Shown here one piece after another: positions 1-4,927 of a stretch of DNA of 5,870 bases. The notes below the pieces were generated by a model. That model saw nothing but the letters and a program-made list of their open reading frames with translations. It ran no database searches and had not been told where the DNA came from. A program made the translations under genes and the position numbers. Origin of the DNA: Peptococcaceae bacterium UBA4997. Its GTDB lineage: Bacteria; Bacillota; Dehalobacteriia; UBA4068; UBA4997. How positions within the stretch are numbered: the stretch's first letter is position 1; the number at the start of each line of letters is the position of its first letter. The stretch lies in contig DGYV01000061.1 of NCBI GenBank assembly GCA_002398485.1, positions 1,166-7,035 of the forward strand, in the 5' to 3' direction.

Positions 1-42
1 CGGGTTATGAGCCCGACGAGCTACCAACTGCTCCACTCCGCG
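1..42 (-). tRNA. Initiator tRNA-Met (fMet, anticodon CAT), 5' part only
   Basis: Read on the minus strand from base 42, the sequence starts CGCGGAG (acceptor strand). A D-arm with GAGC/GCTC stem and AGTTGGTA loop follows, then an anticodon arm GGG-CTCATAA-CCC. The anticodon CAT lies at bases 7-9. The first base C (unpaired with A72 in bacterial initiators) and the three consecutive G-C pairs of the anticodon stem are hallmarks of initiator rather than elongator tRNA-Met. The variable loop, T-arm and 3' acceptor strand lie outside the window, so the C1-A72 mismatch cannot be confirmed here. A strong promoter lies just upstream. Confidence 0.93.
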
Positions 43-90
43 ATATTTAAGCGACATAAACAATTTATTAATTTTCAATGCCACTTGATT

Positions 91-119
91 ATTCTAGCAC
101 GGCATACTTGTTTTGTCAA
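91..119 (-). promoter_or_regulatory. Sigma-A-type promoter of the initiator tRNA gene
   Basis: On the minus strand there is a perfect -35 hexamer TTGACA (bases 114-119), a 17-base spacer and a -10 hexamer TAGAAT (bases 91-96). Transcription would start near base 84 and give about 40 bases of leader before the mature tRNA 5' end at base 42. A near-consensus promoter suits a stable-RNA gene, and no other gene downstream in the window could be its target. Confidence 0.85.
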
Positions 120-268
120 GAAAATTCACCATATTACATAAAAAACTTCTTTCTAATACCTTTAGTTTTAGAATTTTAAAGTTAAACAAATAATAATTTC
201 CTAATTAACCTATTAATATTTAGCTAAACCTCCTGCAAAATCATATATCGATATAGAAATTTTTACTG

Positions 269-663
269 TTAAATCAAAACCTTTTTAAAAAGACTTTGTA
301 AAAATCCCAGCACTTTAGCTGCATTGGTATCAGGTTTTGCTTTGGCAAAAATCTTTATGATATTGCCTTGTTCATCCAATATATAAGTAGTTCTTACAAC
401 ACCCATACCGGTTTTGTCATAAAGCTTTTTCTCCTGCAAAACATCAAAGGCTTTGATTGACAGTAAATCACGATCGGCAAGTAAAATAAAAGGCAATTCA
501 TCTTTTGCGGCAAACTTTTGATGTAAAAGCACACTGTACTTGCTTATACCTATAAGCACTAACTCTTGTTTTTGAAACTCATCATACTTTTCCTTAAAGG
601 TTAACACTGCCTGCTGCAGCCCGCAGTATTGAAACCCATAATATTTAAAACCGGGCCGAACAT
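269..663 (-). pseudogene. bcp: Bcp/PrxQ-type thiol peroxidase, frameshifted and lacking its N-terminus
   Basis: The 112 codons from a nominal GTG at 607 to the TAA at 269 encode the C-terminal two thirds of a Bcp/PrxQ peroxiredoxin, a thioredoxin-dependent peroxidase of the cytoplasm. Visible family features are KEKYDEF, VLIGIS, LPFILLADRD and GVVRTTYILDEQGNIIKIF. The peroxidatic-cysteine segment is missing from this frame. It appears in the neighbouring frame at 601-663, which reads VLNIMGFNTAGCSRQC and then stops (TAA, 601-603). This aligns with the family's YFYPKDNTPGCTKEA region. Restoring one base near 604-609 joins the two as GCSRQVLTFKEKYDEF, with the spacing normal for Bcp. Even then, about 25-30 N-terminal residues (the DFxLPDQDG part) are absent, no ribosome binding site precedes ATG 661-663, and the usual proline of TPGC is alanine. 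It sits directly behind the glycosylase gene. Most likely it is a decayed third gene of that operon. A sequencing indel could explain the frameshift but not the missing N-terminus. Confidence 0.75.
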
Positions 664-696
664 TGCTTTTATAATCAACAACAGTTTAACTTCTAC

Positions 697-1206
697 CTAC
701 TTCTCACATAAATAATTTTGGATTTGACTCCAGCTTTCCCAAAACTGAGTGGTTTTTTGCAAAGCCCTATTAGCAGGGCTTGTGGAAGGCAAATAAATGG
801 TTTTCCTGCCCGTTTTTACCAAACAATATTTATTATATAAGGCCGTAGCAGTTTTACCTGTGGTAAAAATGGCCTTTATGTCTGCAGCCCTCAGAATCTT
901 ATTTATATCATTTGGCACAGCATTTGCTATACTACTATCAGCCGCTCCTTTTATTTCACAGCTTGCCAAAACATCCCACAATGCTATACCGTTTGCCAAA
1001 GCAAAGCCCTTGCGAGCAGTGGCAGTAGGCTCAGGCTCTTTTTTACCCAGTGCCTGAGCTATGGTTGGCCAAAAAATATTCTGCGGATGACCATAATAAA
1101 AACCCATCTCACGGGATTTAGGCGAAGGAAAACTGCCCAGCATCAAAATGCGGGAATTTGCATTATACACAGGCTCTATATTGTGAAATAAATGCTCTTT
1201 TGCCAT
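697..1206 (-). CDS. Hypoxanthine/deoxyinosine DNA glycosylase (uracil-DNA glycosylase superfamily)
   Basis: A 169-residue protein of the UDG superfamily that matches the hypoxanthine-DNA glycosylase (family 6) pattern. Known members remove hypoxanthine, the deamination product of adenine, from DNA as the first step of base-excision repair. Motif 1 is LMLGSFPSPKS (residues 21-31). The conserved YYGHPQNIFW follows at 37-46 and includes an Asn in the active-site region. IALWDV is at 74-79, and the DNA-intercalation motif 2, LPSTSPAN, at 139-146. Length is normal for the family. A TTG at 1225-1227 would add seven residues, but I prefer ATG 1204-1206. GGGAG lies six to seven bases before it, and the start is two bases after the stop of the upstream ArsC-like gene, so the two are cotranscribed and probably translationally coupled. 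Substrate range within the superfamily is inferred from motif similarity. A MUG-like mismatch specificity is the main alternative. Confidence 0.85.
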   Translation of the reverse strand: MAKEHLFHNIEPVYNANSRILMLGSFPSPKSREMGFYYGHPQNIFWPTIAQALGKKEPEPTATARKGFALANGIALWDVLASCEIKGAADSSIANAVPNDINKILRAADIKAIFTTGKTATALYNKYCLVKTGRKTIYLPSTSPANRALQKTTQFWESWSQIQNYLCEK

Positions 1207-1208
1207 AT

Positions 1209-1550
1209 CTACTCCCAGGTTTTCCAAATTTCGGGGTGGTAACCCACTGTGGCTTTTTTGCCGTTACGTACTATTGGTGTTTTAAAAAGCTTGGGGTTAT
1301 TCAGTAATTTTTCCTCTTTGGCCGCCTCGTCAGTCATATATTTAAGGAAAACCGCATCCTCCTCCTTGGAATTTCCATCCAAAAGGTCTTCCATACTACC
1401 TACCGCTTTTTTAACGCTTTCATATTCTCCCTTACTTAAACCATACTTTATTATATCGATCATTTGGTAGCGGATTCGCCGCTCACTGAAGTAACGCTCT
1501 GCCTTTCTGGTTTCAAAACATTTTGCTTTACCGAAAACTTGAATATTCAA
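1209..1550 (-). CDS. ArsC/Spx family protein (arsenate reductase-like, single cysteine)
   Basis: A 113-residue cytoplasmic thioredoxin-fold protein of the ArsC/Spx/YffB family. It begins with a beta strand MNIQVFG and a single candidate redox cysteine at residue 11 in KCFETRKAERYF. It ends with KTPIVRNGKKATVGY (residues 90-104), the cis-proline and conserved-arginine region typical of ArsC-like proteins. There is one Cys at the active position, not the CxxC of classical Spx, so redox sensing by an intramolecular disulfide like that of Spx is not expected. No arsenic-resistance genes (arsR, arsB, acr3) are visible nearby, so arsenate reduction is unproven. The start is TTG at 1548-1550: GAGGTGA lies six bases upstream, and an in-frame TGA inside that ribosome binding site rules out a longer reading. 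It is the first gene of a unit with the DNA glycosylase and the broken peroxiredoxin. Confidence 0.85.
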   Translation of the reverse strand: MNIQVFGKAKCFETRKAERYFSERRIRYQMIDIIKYGLSKGEYESVKKAVGSMEDLLDGNSKEEDAVFLKYMTDEAAKEEKLLNNPKLFKTPIVRNGKKATVGYHPEIWKTWE

Positions 1551-1556
1551 GTATGA

Positions 1557-1563
1557 TCACCTC
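1557..1563 (-). promoter_or_regulatory. Ribosome binding site that fixes a TTG start
   Basis: GAGGTGA on the minus strand lies six bases before the TTG start of the ArsC-like gene. Its last three bases form a stop codon (TGA) in that gene's frame, so translation cannot begin further upstream. No ATG or GTG in frame competes. Confidence 0.8.
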
Positions 1564-1603
1564 ATTTATCACCTAAAATCATTAACTCAATTATTGCTAT
1601 ATT

Positions 1604-1631
1604 TCTATAATCAAGCCTCAAAACCTGCCAA
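1604..1631 (-). promoter_or_regulatory. Candidate promoter of the arsC-like/glycosylase unit
   Basis: On the minus strand TTGGCA (1626-1631), a 16-base spacer and TATAGA (1604-1609) form a plausible sigma-A promoter. A transcript would start near 1597, leaving a leader of about 45 bases before the TTG start at 1550. It is divergent from, and about 20 bases away from, the plus-strand promoter of the oxidoreductase gene, so a regulator bound between them could affect both. Confidence 0.5.
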
Positions 1632-1652
1632 ATCCATCTATTTATCTTCAAC

Positions 1653-1681
1653 TTGTACAATCACATACAATAGGTTACAAT
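1653..1681 (+). promoter_or_regulatory. Sigma-A-type promoter of the LDH2/MDH2 oxidoreductase gene
   Basis: TTGTAC (1653-1658), a 17-base spacer and TACAAT (1676-1681) make a good sigma-A promoter on the plus strand. Transcription would start near 1688, giving a short leader of about 27 bases. The leader contains the ribosome binding site AGGGG (1701-1705), nine bases before ATG 1715. A phased TACAA repeat covers the promoter. Confidence 0.7.
1656..1680 (+). repeat. Three TACAA motifs at exact 10-base spacing over a promoter
   Basis: TACAA occurs at 1656-1660, 1666-1670 and 1676-1680, so the copies repeat every 10 bases, about one helical turn, and lie on one face of the DNA. The first overlaps the -35 element and the last is part of the -10 element. 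The first copy is also half of the 8-base palindrome TTGTACAA (1653-1660). This arrangement suits cooperative binding of a repressor, but no known operator is recognised and no regulator gene lies beside it. Confidence 0.45.
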
Positions 1682-1714
1682 TAAGCTAAAGCATAAATAA
1701 AGGGGTCATACACC

Positions 1715-2833
1715 ATGAATAAGGATATATGCTATGAAAGCTATGAAAGCTTTGAATGCTTGGAAAAATTCATGTACCTTGCCTTTAAGGCCGCAAAAGT
1801 ACCCGATGCAGATGCTAAAATATGCGCCGCCGTACTTATAGAATCGGATAAACGGGGTATAGATTCCCACGGCGTGGGCCGTTTCAAGCCTATCTATATT
1901 GACCGAATCAAAGCGGGCATTCAAAACCCCGTAACGAATTTTGAAATAGTCCGCAGCACCAAAACTACCGCTGTGGTGAATGGGCACGACGGCATGGGCC
2001 ATGTTATAGCTGTAAAAAGCATGAAGCTTGCTATTGCCAAGGCAAAAAAATACGGCATGGGCATGGTAGCGGTAAGAAACTCCACACATTATGGCATAGC
2101 AGGCTATTACCCAATAATGGCAGCTAAAGAAAATATGATTTGCTTTACAGGCACCAATGCCCGCCCCTCCATAGCTCCTACTTTCGGTGTGGAAAATATG
2201 CTAGGCACCAACCCCCTTACCATAGGCTTTCCCACAGATGAAGATTTTCCCTTTATCATCGACTGCGCCACCTCCATCAGCCAGCGCGGCAAAGTTGAAC
2301 ATTATGCTAGGCTGAATAAACCCCTGCCTTATGGCTGGGTCATCGATCAAAACGGCAGTGCAATCACCGATGCCGAAACAGCCCTTAAAGGCTTAACGGC
2401 AGGTACTTGTGCCTTTGCCCCATTAGGAGGTATTGGTGAAGAGCTGGCAGGCTATAAGGGTTATGGCTACGCTACCGTGGTGGAAGTGCTTTCCAGCGCT
2501 TTACAGGCAGGTAACTTTTTAAAGACCTTAAGCGGCATAGGCCAAAATGGTGAAAACATCCCCTACCATTTAGGGCACTTCTTTATCGCTATAGATATAA
2601 ACGCTTTTACTGAACCCAAAGAATTCAAACATACGGCAGGCGAAATTTTAAGGCAGCTGCGCTCTTCCAAGAAAGCCTTAGGAGCTGAAAGGATTTACAC
2701 AGCAGGCGAAAAGGAATATCTTGCTTATTTGGAACGCAAAACTACAGGTGTGCCCCTGAATGCTAAAGTAAGGGCTTCTCTAATGAGTGTGCGTGATGAA
2801 TACGATATTCCTTTCAAATTCAACTGGAAATAA
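1715..2833 (+). CDS. LDH2/MDH2-family NAD(P)H-dependent oxidoreductase (malate/lactate dehydrogenase-like)
   Basis: A complete 372-residue cytoplasmic enzyme of the LDH2/MDH2 oxidoreductase family, unrelated in fold to classical Rossmann lactate and malate dehydrogenases. Members reduce 2-oxo acids or cyclic imino acids with NAD(P)H (malate, L-lactate, 2,3-diketogulonate, ureidoglycolate, piperideine carboxylate). Visible signatures are DSHGVGR at 50-56 (with the conserved Ser-His pair), RNSTHYGIAGYY at 121-132, GTNPLTIGFP at 164-173, IIDCATSISQRGKVE at 181-195, GGIGEELAGYKGYGYA at 238-253 and HFFIAIDINAF at 288-298. Length is usual for the family. The exact substrate cannot be read from the sequence. 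Malate or lactate is only a default guess, and no neighbouring catabolic genes help. The start is ATG 1715 behind AGGGG. It is the only plus-strand gene in the window, is monocistronic, and has its own promoter. Codons 6-14 contain a small 9-base tandem repeat. Confidence 0.93.
   Translation: MNKDICYESYESFECLEKFMYLAFKAAKVPDADAKICAAVLIESDKRGIDSHGVGRFKPIYIDRIKAGIQNPVTNFEIVRSTKTTAVVNGHDGMGHVIAVKSMKLAIAKAKKYGMGMVAVRNSTHYGIAGYYPIMAAKENMICFTGTNARPSIAPTFGVENMLGTNPLTIGFPTDEDFPFIIDCATSISQRGKVEHYARLNKPLPYGWVIDQNGSAITDAETALKGLTAGTCAFAPLGGIGEELAGYKGYGYATVVEVLSSALQAGNFLKTLSGIGQNGENIPYHLGHFFIAIDINAFTEPKEFKHTAGEILRQLRSSKKALGAERIYTAGEKEYLAYLERKTTGVPLNAKVRASLMSVRDEYDIPFKFNWK
1731..1757 (+). repeat. Short in-frame 9-base tandem repeat near a gene start
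   Basis: GCTATGAAA occurs twice in tandem (1731-1739, 1740-1748), followed by a diverged third unit GCTTTGAAT (1749-1757). In the oxidoreductase reading frame the repeat encodes a YES-YES-FE series at residues 8-14, within the N-terminal extension before the conserved domain. Because the unit is a multiple of three, copy changes would keep the frame. Confidence 0.6.
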
Positions 2834-2853
2834 CACTATATTAAATTATAATA

Positions 2854-2897
2854 AAGGCTGTTTAAGTAGGTTGTAAAAACTATACTTAAGCGGCCTT
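2854..2897. terminator. Hairpin between convergent genes, probable terminator
   Basis: Arms at 2854-2868 and 2883-2897 form a 15-bp stem, with two G-U pairs if transcribed from the plus strand, around a 14-base loop. It lies 21 bases after the stop of the oxidoreductase gene and downstream of the minus-strand membrane-protein gene. On the minus strand it is followed by TTTATTATAATTTAATA, moderately U-rich. On the plus strand only TTAAAATATATATT follows, a poor U tract. It may serve both converging transcripts, better for the minus one. Confidence 0.55.
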
Positions 2898-2901
2898 AAA
2901 A

Positions 2902-2950
2902 TATATATTGAAAAACAGTGGCAGAAATCAAAATGTATATTCAATATATA
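2902..2950. repeat. 11-base perfect inverted repeat between convergent genes
   Basis: TATATATTGAA (2902-2912) and TTCAATATATA (2940-2950) are exact reverse complements separated by 27 bases. The pair sits between the main hairpin and the stop codon of the minus-strand membrane-protein gene. It could add a second weak terminator stem. Being AT-only apart from one G-C pair per arm, it is weak evidence by itself. Confidence 0.4.
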
Positions 2951-2961
2951 AACAAAATAAA

Positions 2962-3651
2962 TTACCGGCTCTCCTGTTTTTTATTACGTTCAATACTAAA
3001 TAAAGTACTAACAATAGCGCAAATAATACCTCCCACAGGACATACCACCCAAGCATGATTCCAGGCATTACCTAAAAAACCTGCTACCAGAAAAATAACA
3101 GTAGCGGATAACATTATAATACCGCAAACCGAATCCACTATTTGATTTTTAGACTCACTTTCCACTCCTTCATATTCTTGCTTGATTTTTTCGTATTTTT
3201 TACTCTGCATACTAAAATAAACAAATATGGAAACTGCGGCAAGTATAAAAAGCAGGAAAATTATTACAGATATATTAGAATTTTCACCAAACAGATTAAC
3301 AATTGCCAAAAGCACCATAACACCTAGCAAACATAATGCCACGCCACAGGTTATAGCAATTGTAAATTTTTTGCGAAAAGCCGTATATTCTTCCAGAAAA
3401 GCGGGGTCTATAAAAGCTTGTGTGGTTTTGGTTTAAGTATCCCTAATGCCAAGCTCTGCCTTTATTTCCTCAATACTGCCAAAACCAGCAACAACTATGC
3501 CGAAAGCCTCGTTTTCATTTTTACCTTGAACAAGCAAGGCATTATATTTATCCTGCATATGTTCCAGCATATTCAGCTTCATTTCCACCACTTCTTTGGT
3601 TTTGAGCAGGCTGGCAAATACATTTTCAATGTAGTTTGTAAGTTTATCCAT
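2962..3651 (-). pseudogene. PadR-linked prefix-domain membrane protein, interrupted by an in-frame TAA
   Basis: From ATG 3649-3651 the frame encodes a 72-residue soluble domain, MDKLTNYIENVFASLLKTKE to AELGIRDT. It resembles the 'permease prefix domain 1'/HAAS-like domains encoded next to PadR regulators. TAA at 3433-3435 then stops it. The same frame continues without a shift: TKTTQAFIDPAFLEEY and FRKKFTIAITCGVALCLLGV lead into four predicted membrane segments, with a charged KKYEKIKQEYEG linker between pairs, and the frame ends at TAA 2962-2964. Without the stop the protein would be about 229 residues. ATG 3651 is preceded by AAAGGAG nine bases upstream and overlaps the padR stop by 8 bases (ATGGATAA), so the two are translationally coupled. 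An ATG 27 bases upstream (3676-3678) lacks such a site. The first canonical in-frame restart after the stop, GTG 3340-3342, has no ribosome binding site. Most likely it is a nonsense mutation or a sequence error. The function of the intact family is not established. Confidence 0.75.
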
Positions 3652-3982
3652 TTGCAACTTCTCCTTTTGTAAATCCATTTATAACCAGTTTAGTAAGCTC
3701 CCATTCCTTGCATTTATCCAAATAATAAGCTCTGCCCGCATTGGTTATAGTATAATATGTCCTTTGCTTGCCAAAGCTTTCACTACCAAAATAAGAAGCT
3801 ATATAACCGTTTTTTTCCAGCCTGTTTATAGTAGAATACAGTGTGGTTTCTTTTATTATATAATTGCCGCCCGAACTTTCCTGAATGGCTTTGGATATTT
3901 CATAACCGTATGAATCCAACTCATATAAAAGCGCAAGTACTATAATATCATTATAGCCCCGCATTATATCACTGCTGATCAC
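3644..3982 (-). CDS. PadR family transcriptional repressor
   Basis: A 112-residue, single-domain PadR-type winged-helix regulator of the short class without the long C-terminal dimerisation domain. MRGYNDIIVLALLYELDSYGYEI (about residues 7-29) is the typical PadR N-terminal helix region. KETTLYSTINRLEKNGYI (44-61) is the recognition-helix segment, and GKQRTYYTITNAGRAYY (71-87) the wing and start of the C-terminal dimerisation helix. The start is GTG 3980-3982: AAAGGGGG lies eight bases upstream. An ATG overlapping it by two bases is immediately followed by TGA in its own frame. PadR genes of this size usually form a two-gene unit with a prefix-domain membrane protein and control their own transcription. 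Both features are seen here: the 8-base overlap with the downstream gene, and alternating half-sites over the promoter. The inducing signal is unknown, and the downstream partner gene is broken by a stop codon. Confidence 0.92.
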   Translation of the reverse strand: MISSDIMRGYNDIIVLALLYELDSYGYEISKAIQESSGGNYIIKETTLYSTINRLEKNGYIASYFGSESFGKQRTYYTITNAGRAYYLDKCKEWELTKLVINGFTKGEVANG

Positions 3983-4016
3983 ATAAAGATCCCCCTTTCT
4001 TTACTGCACCTGATGA

Positions 4017-4060
4017 AGTAATTTTAATATAGTATAATTACTACGACAGGTCAAGTAATT
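4017..4060. promoter_or_regulatory. Candidate PadR operator: three alternating AATTACT half-sites
   Basis: AGTAATT at 4017-4023, its reverse complement AATTACT at 4036-4042, and AGTAATT at 4054-4060 create two overlapping dyads with spacers of 12 and 11 bases. The first dyad brackets the -10 hexamer and the second covers the -35 hexamer. The outer copies share a longer stretch (TTAAAATTACTT versus TTAAAAATTACTT, minus strand). This is well placed for autorepression by the adjacent PadR protein. It is not the ATGT-N-ACAT type reported for other PadR proteins, so the assignment is an inference from position and symmetry. Confidence 0.5.
4026..4054 (-). promoter_or_regulatory. Promoter of the padR operon
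   Basis: On the minus strand TTGACC (4049-4054), a 17-base spacer and TATATT (4026-4031) form a strong sigma-A-type promoter. Transcription would begin near 4019, with about 37 bases of leader before the GTG start and its GGGGG ribosome binding site at 3991-3995. Three half-sites of a candidate operator surround both hexamers. Confidence 0.75.
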
Positions 4061-4085
4061 TTTAAAATTTTATTTTAAATAAAAT

Positions 4086-4129
4086 AAAAGCTATACTTTA
4101 TAATTTAATAATTATAAAGTATAGCTTTT
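4086..4129 (-). terminator. Terminator of the trp operon (perfect 20-bp hairpin)
   Basis: Arms 4086-4105 and 4110-4129 are exact reverse complements, giving a 20-bp stem with a 4-base loop, 21 bases after the trpA stop. On the minus strand TTTTATTTTATTT follows, as expected for intrinsic termination. The stem has few G-C pairs, so its strength rests on length. The plus-strand exit (TTTTTTAAAAA) is also U-rich, so it could work both ways, although no plus-strand gene reads into it here. Confidence 0.8.
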
Positions 4130-4150
4130 TTAAAAATATGTAACCAACCA

Positions 4151-4927
4151 CTAAACCGCTGCCACTGCTTTTACTATACTTGCCACAAAAGCCCTTACAG
4201 GTTCTACAGCAAACTCACCATATTCTTCAAGTAACTTTACTATAGCACTTCCCGCGCTTACACCATCTGCAATTTCCGAAATCTCAATGGCTTGCTCTGC
4301 GGTGGATATACCAAAACCGATGGCGCAGGGTATTTGCTTTTCCTCTTTTACTACATCTAAAATTTGCTTAAGCTCGGTATTGTTTTCACTGCATGCGCCG
4401 TTAACCCCCATGGAGGATGCACAATAAAGAAATCCTTCCGCCTCTTTAGCTATCATACGAATACGCTCCCGGGAGGTAGACGCAAGCATAGAAATAAGGG
4501 TTATACCGTATTGTTTGCAATAAGGCACAAGTTCCGCTTTTTCCTCAAATGGTACATCAGGCACTATCAAGGCATCTATGCCGCATTCTCTGCAATTCGC
4601 CAAAAACCGCTCCGTACCATAAGTATATATGGGGTTCATGTAAGTAGTAAAAGCCAGCGGCACCTCTGTTTTTTCACGAATCCGCTTTACTGAAGCAAAA
4701 ATTTTATCTGTAGTTGTGCCTGCTTTCAAGGTACGTTCATCTGCTTTTTGAATTACCACACCTTCTGCTACAGGGTCGGAAAAGGGTATACCTATTTCTA
4801 CCAAAGCTGCACCCGCTTCCGCCATAGCAGGCACCAACTTTTCCGTAATTTCTAAATTTGGGTCGCCTGCCGTAATAAAAGGAATAAAGGCTTTTTTATC
4901 CGCAAATGCTCCTGCTATCCTATTCAT
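4151..4927 (-). CDS. trpA: Tryptophan synthase alpha chain
   Basis: A complete 258-residue TrpA, slightly shorter than the 268 residues of the E. coli protein. It cleaves indole-3-glycerol phosphate to indole and glyceraldehyde 3-phosphate inside the alpha2-beta2 complex, and passes indole to TrpB. Visible features are [10 protein letters not shown] at 14-23, [14 protein letters not shown] at 43-56 with catalytic Glu44 (E. coli Glu49), YMNPI at 96-100, the loop-2-like IVPDVPFEE at 121-129, GVNG at 174-177, IGFGIS at 203-208 and the phosphate-binding GSAIVK at 226-231. The position of E. coli catalytic Asp60 is Glu55 here, a conservative change that I recall from clostridial homologues. The start ATG 4925-4927 has GAGGGGTGG just upstream and overlaps the trpB stop by 8 bases (ATGAATAG), so the subunits are translationally coupled. 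It is the last gene of its operon. Confidence 0.97.
   Translation of the reverse strand: MNRIAGAFADKKAFIPFITAGDPNLEITEKLVPAMAEAGAALVEIGIPFSDPVAEGVVIQKADERTLKAGTTTDKIFASVKRIREKTEVPLAFTTYMNPIYTYGTERFLANCRECGIDALIVPDVPFEEKAELVPYCKQYGITLISMLASTSRERIRMIAKEAEGFLYCASSMGVNGACSENNTELKQILDVVKEEKQIPCAIGFGISTAEQAIEISEIADGVSAGSAIVKLLEEYGEFAVEPVRAFVASIVKAVAAV

Noticed and set aside
244..255. 12-base palindrome TATATCGATATA downstream of the broken peroxiredoxin
   Set aside because: It is a self-complementary AT-rich word with no loop, no following U tract and no promoter near it. Chance is sufficient in such AT-rich DNA.
604..612. Programmed frameshifting in the peroxiredoxin gene
   Set aside because: No X-XXY-YYZ slippery heptamer and no clear downstream stimulator is seen, and the gene also lacks its N-terminal part.
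797..1057. 86-codon plus-strand open frame across the glycosylase gene
   Set aside because: It lies wholly antisense to a gene with clear family motifs, has no ribosome binding site and shows no recognisable domain.
1706..2089. 127-codon minus-strand open frame opposite the oxidoreductase gene
   Set aside because: It mirrors the codons of a well-supported gene on the other strand and runs into that gene's promoter-proximal leader. The composition is typical of an antisense shadow.
3433..3435. Alternative genetic code (TAA as sense) to explain the in-frame stop
   Set aside because: Other intact genes in the window end normally in TAA (oxidoreductase, padR), with protein ends that fit their families.
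3418..3672. 84-codon plus-strand open frame over the prefix-domain region
   Set aside because: It is antisense to the PadR-linked gene. The minus-strand reading has a ribosome binding site, coupling to padR and recognisable domain content.
4086..4129. The long perfect hairpin as a miniature inverted-repeat element
   Set aside because: There is no target-site duplication or terminal motif. Its position right after trpA and the U-rich exit fit a terminator.
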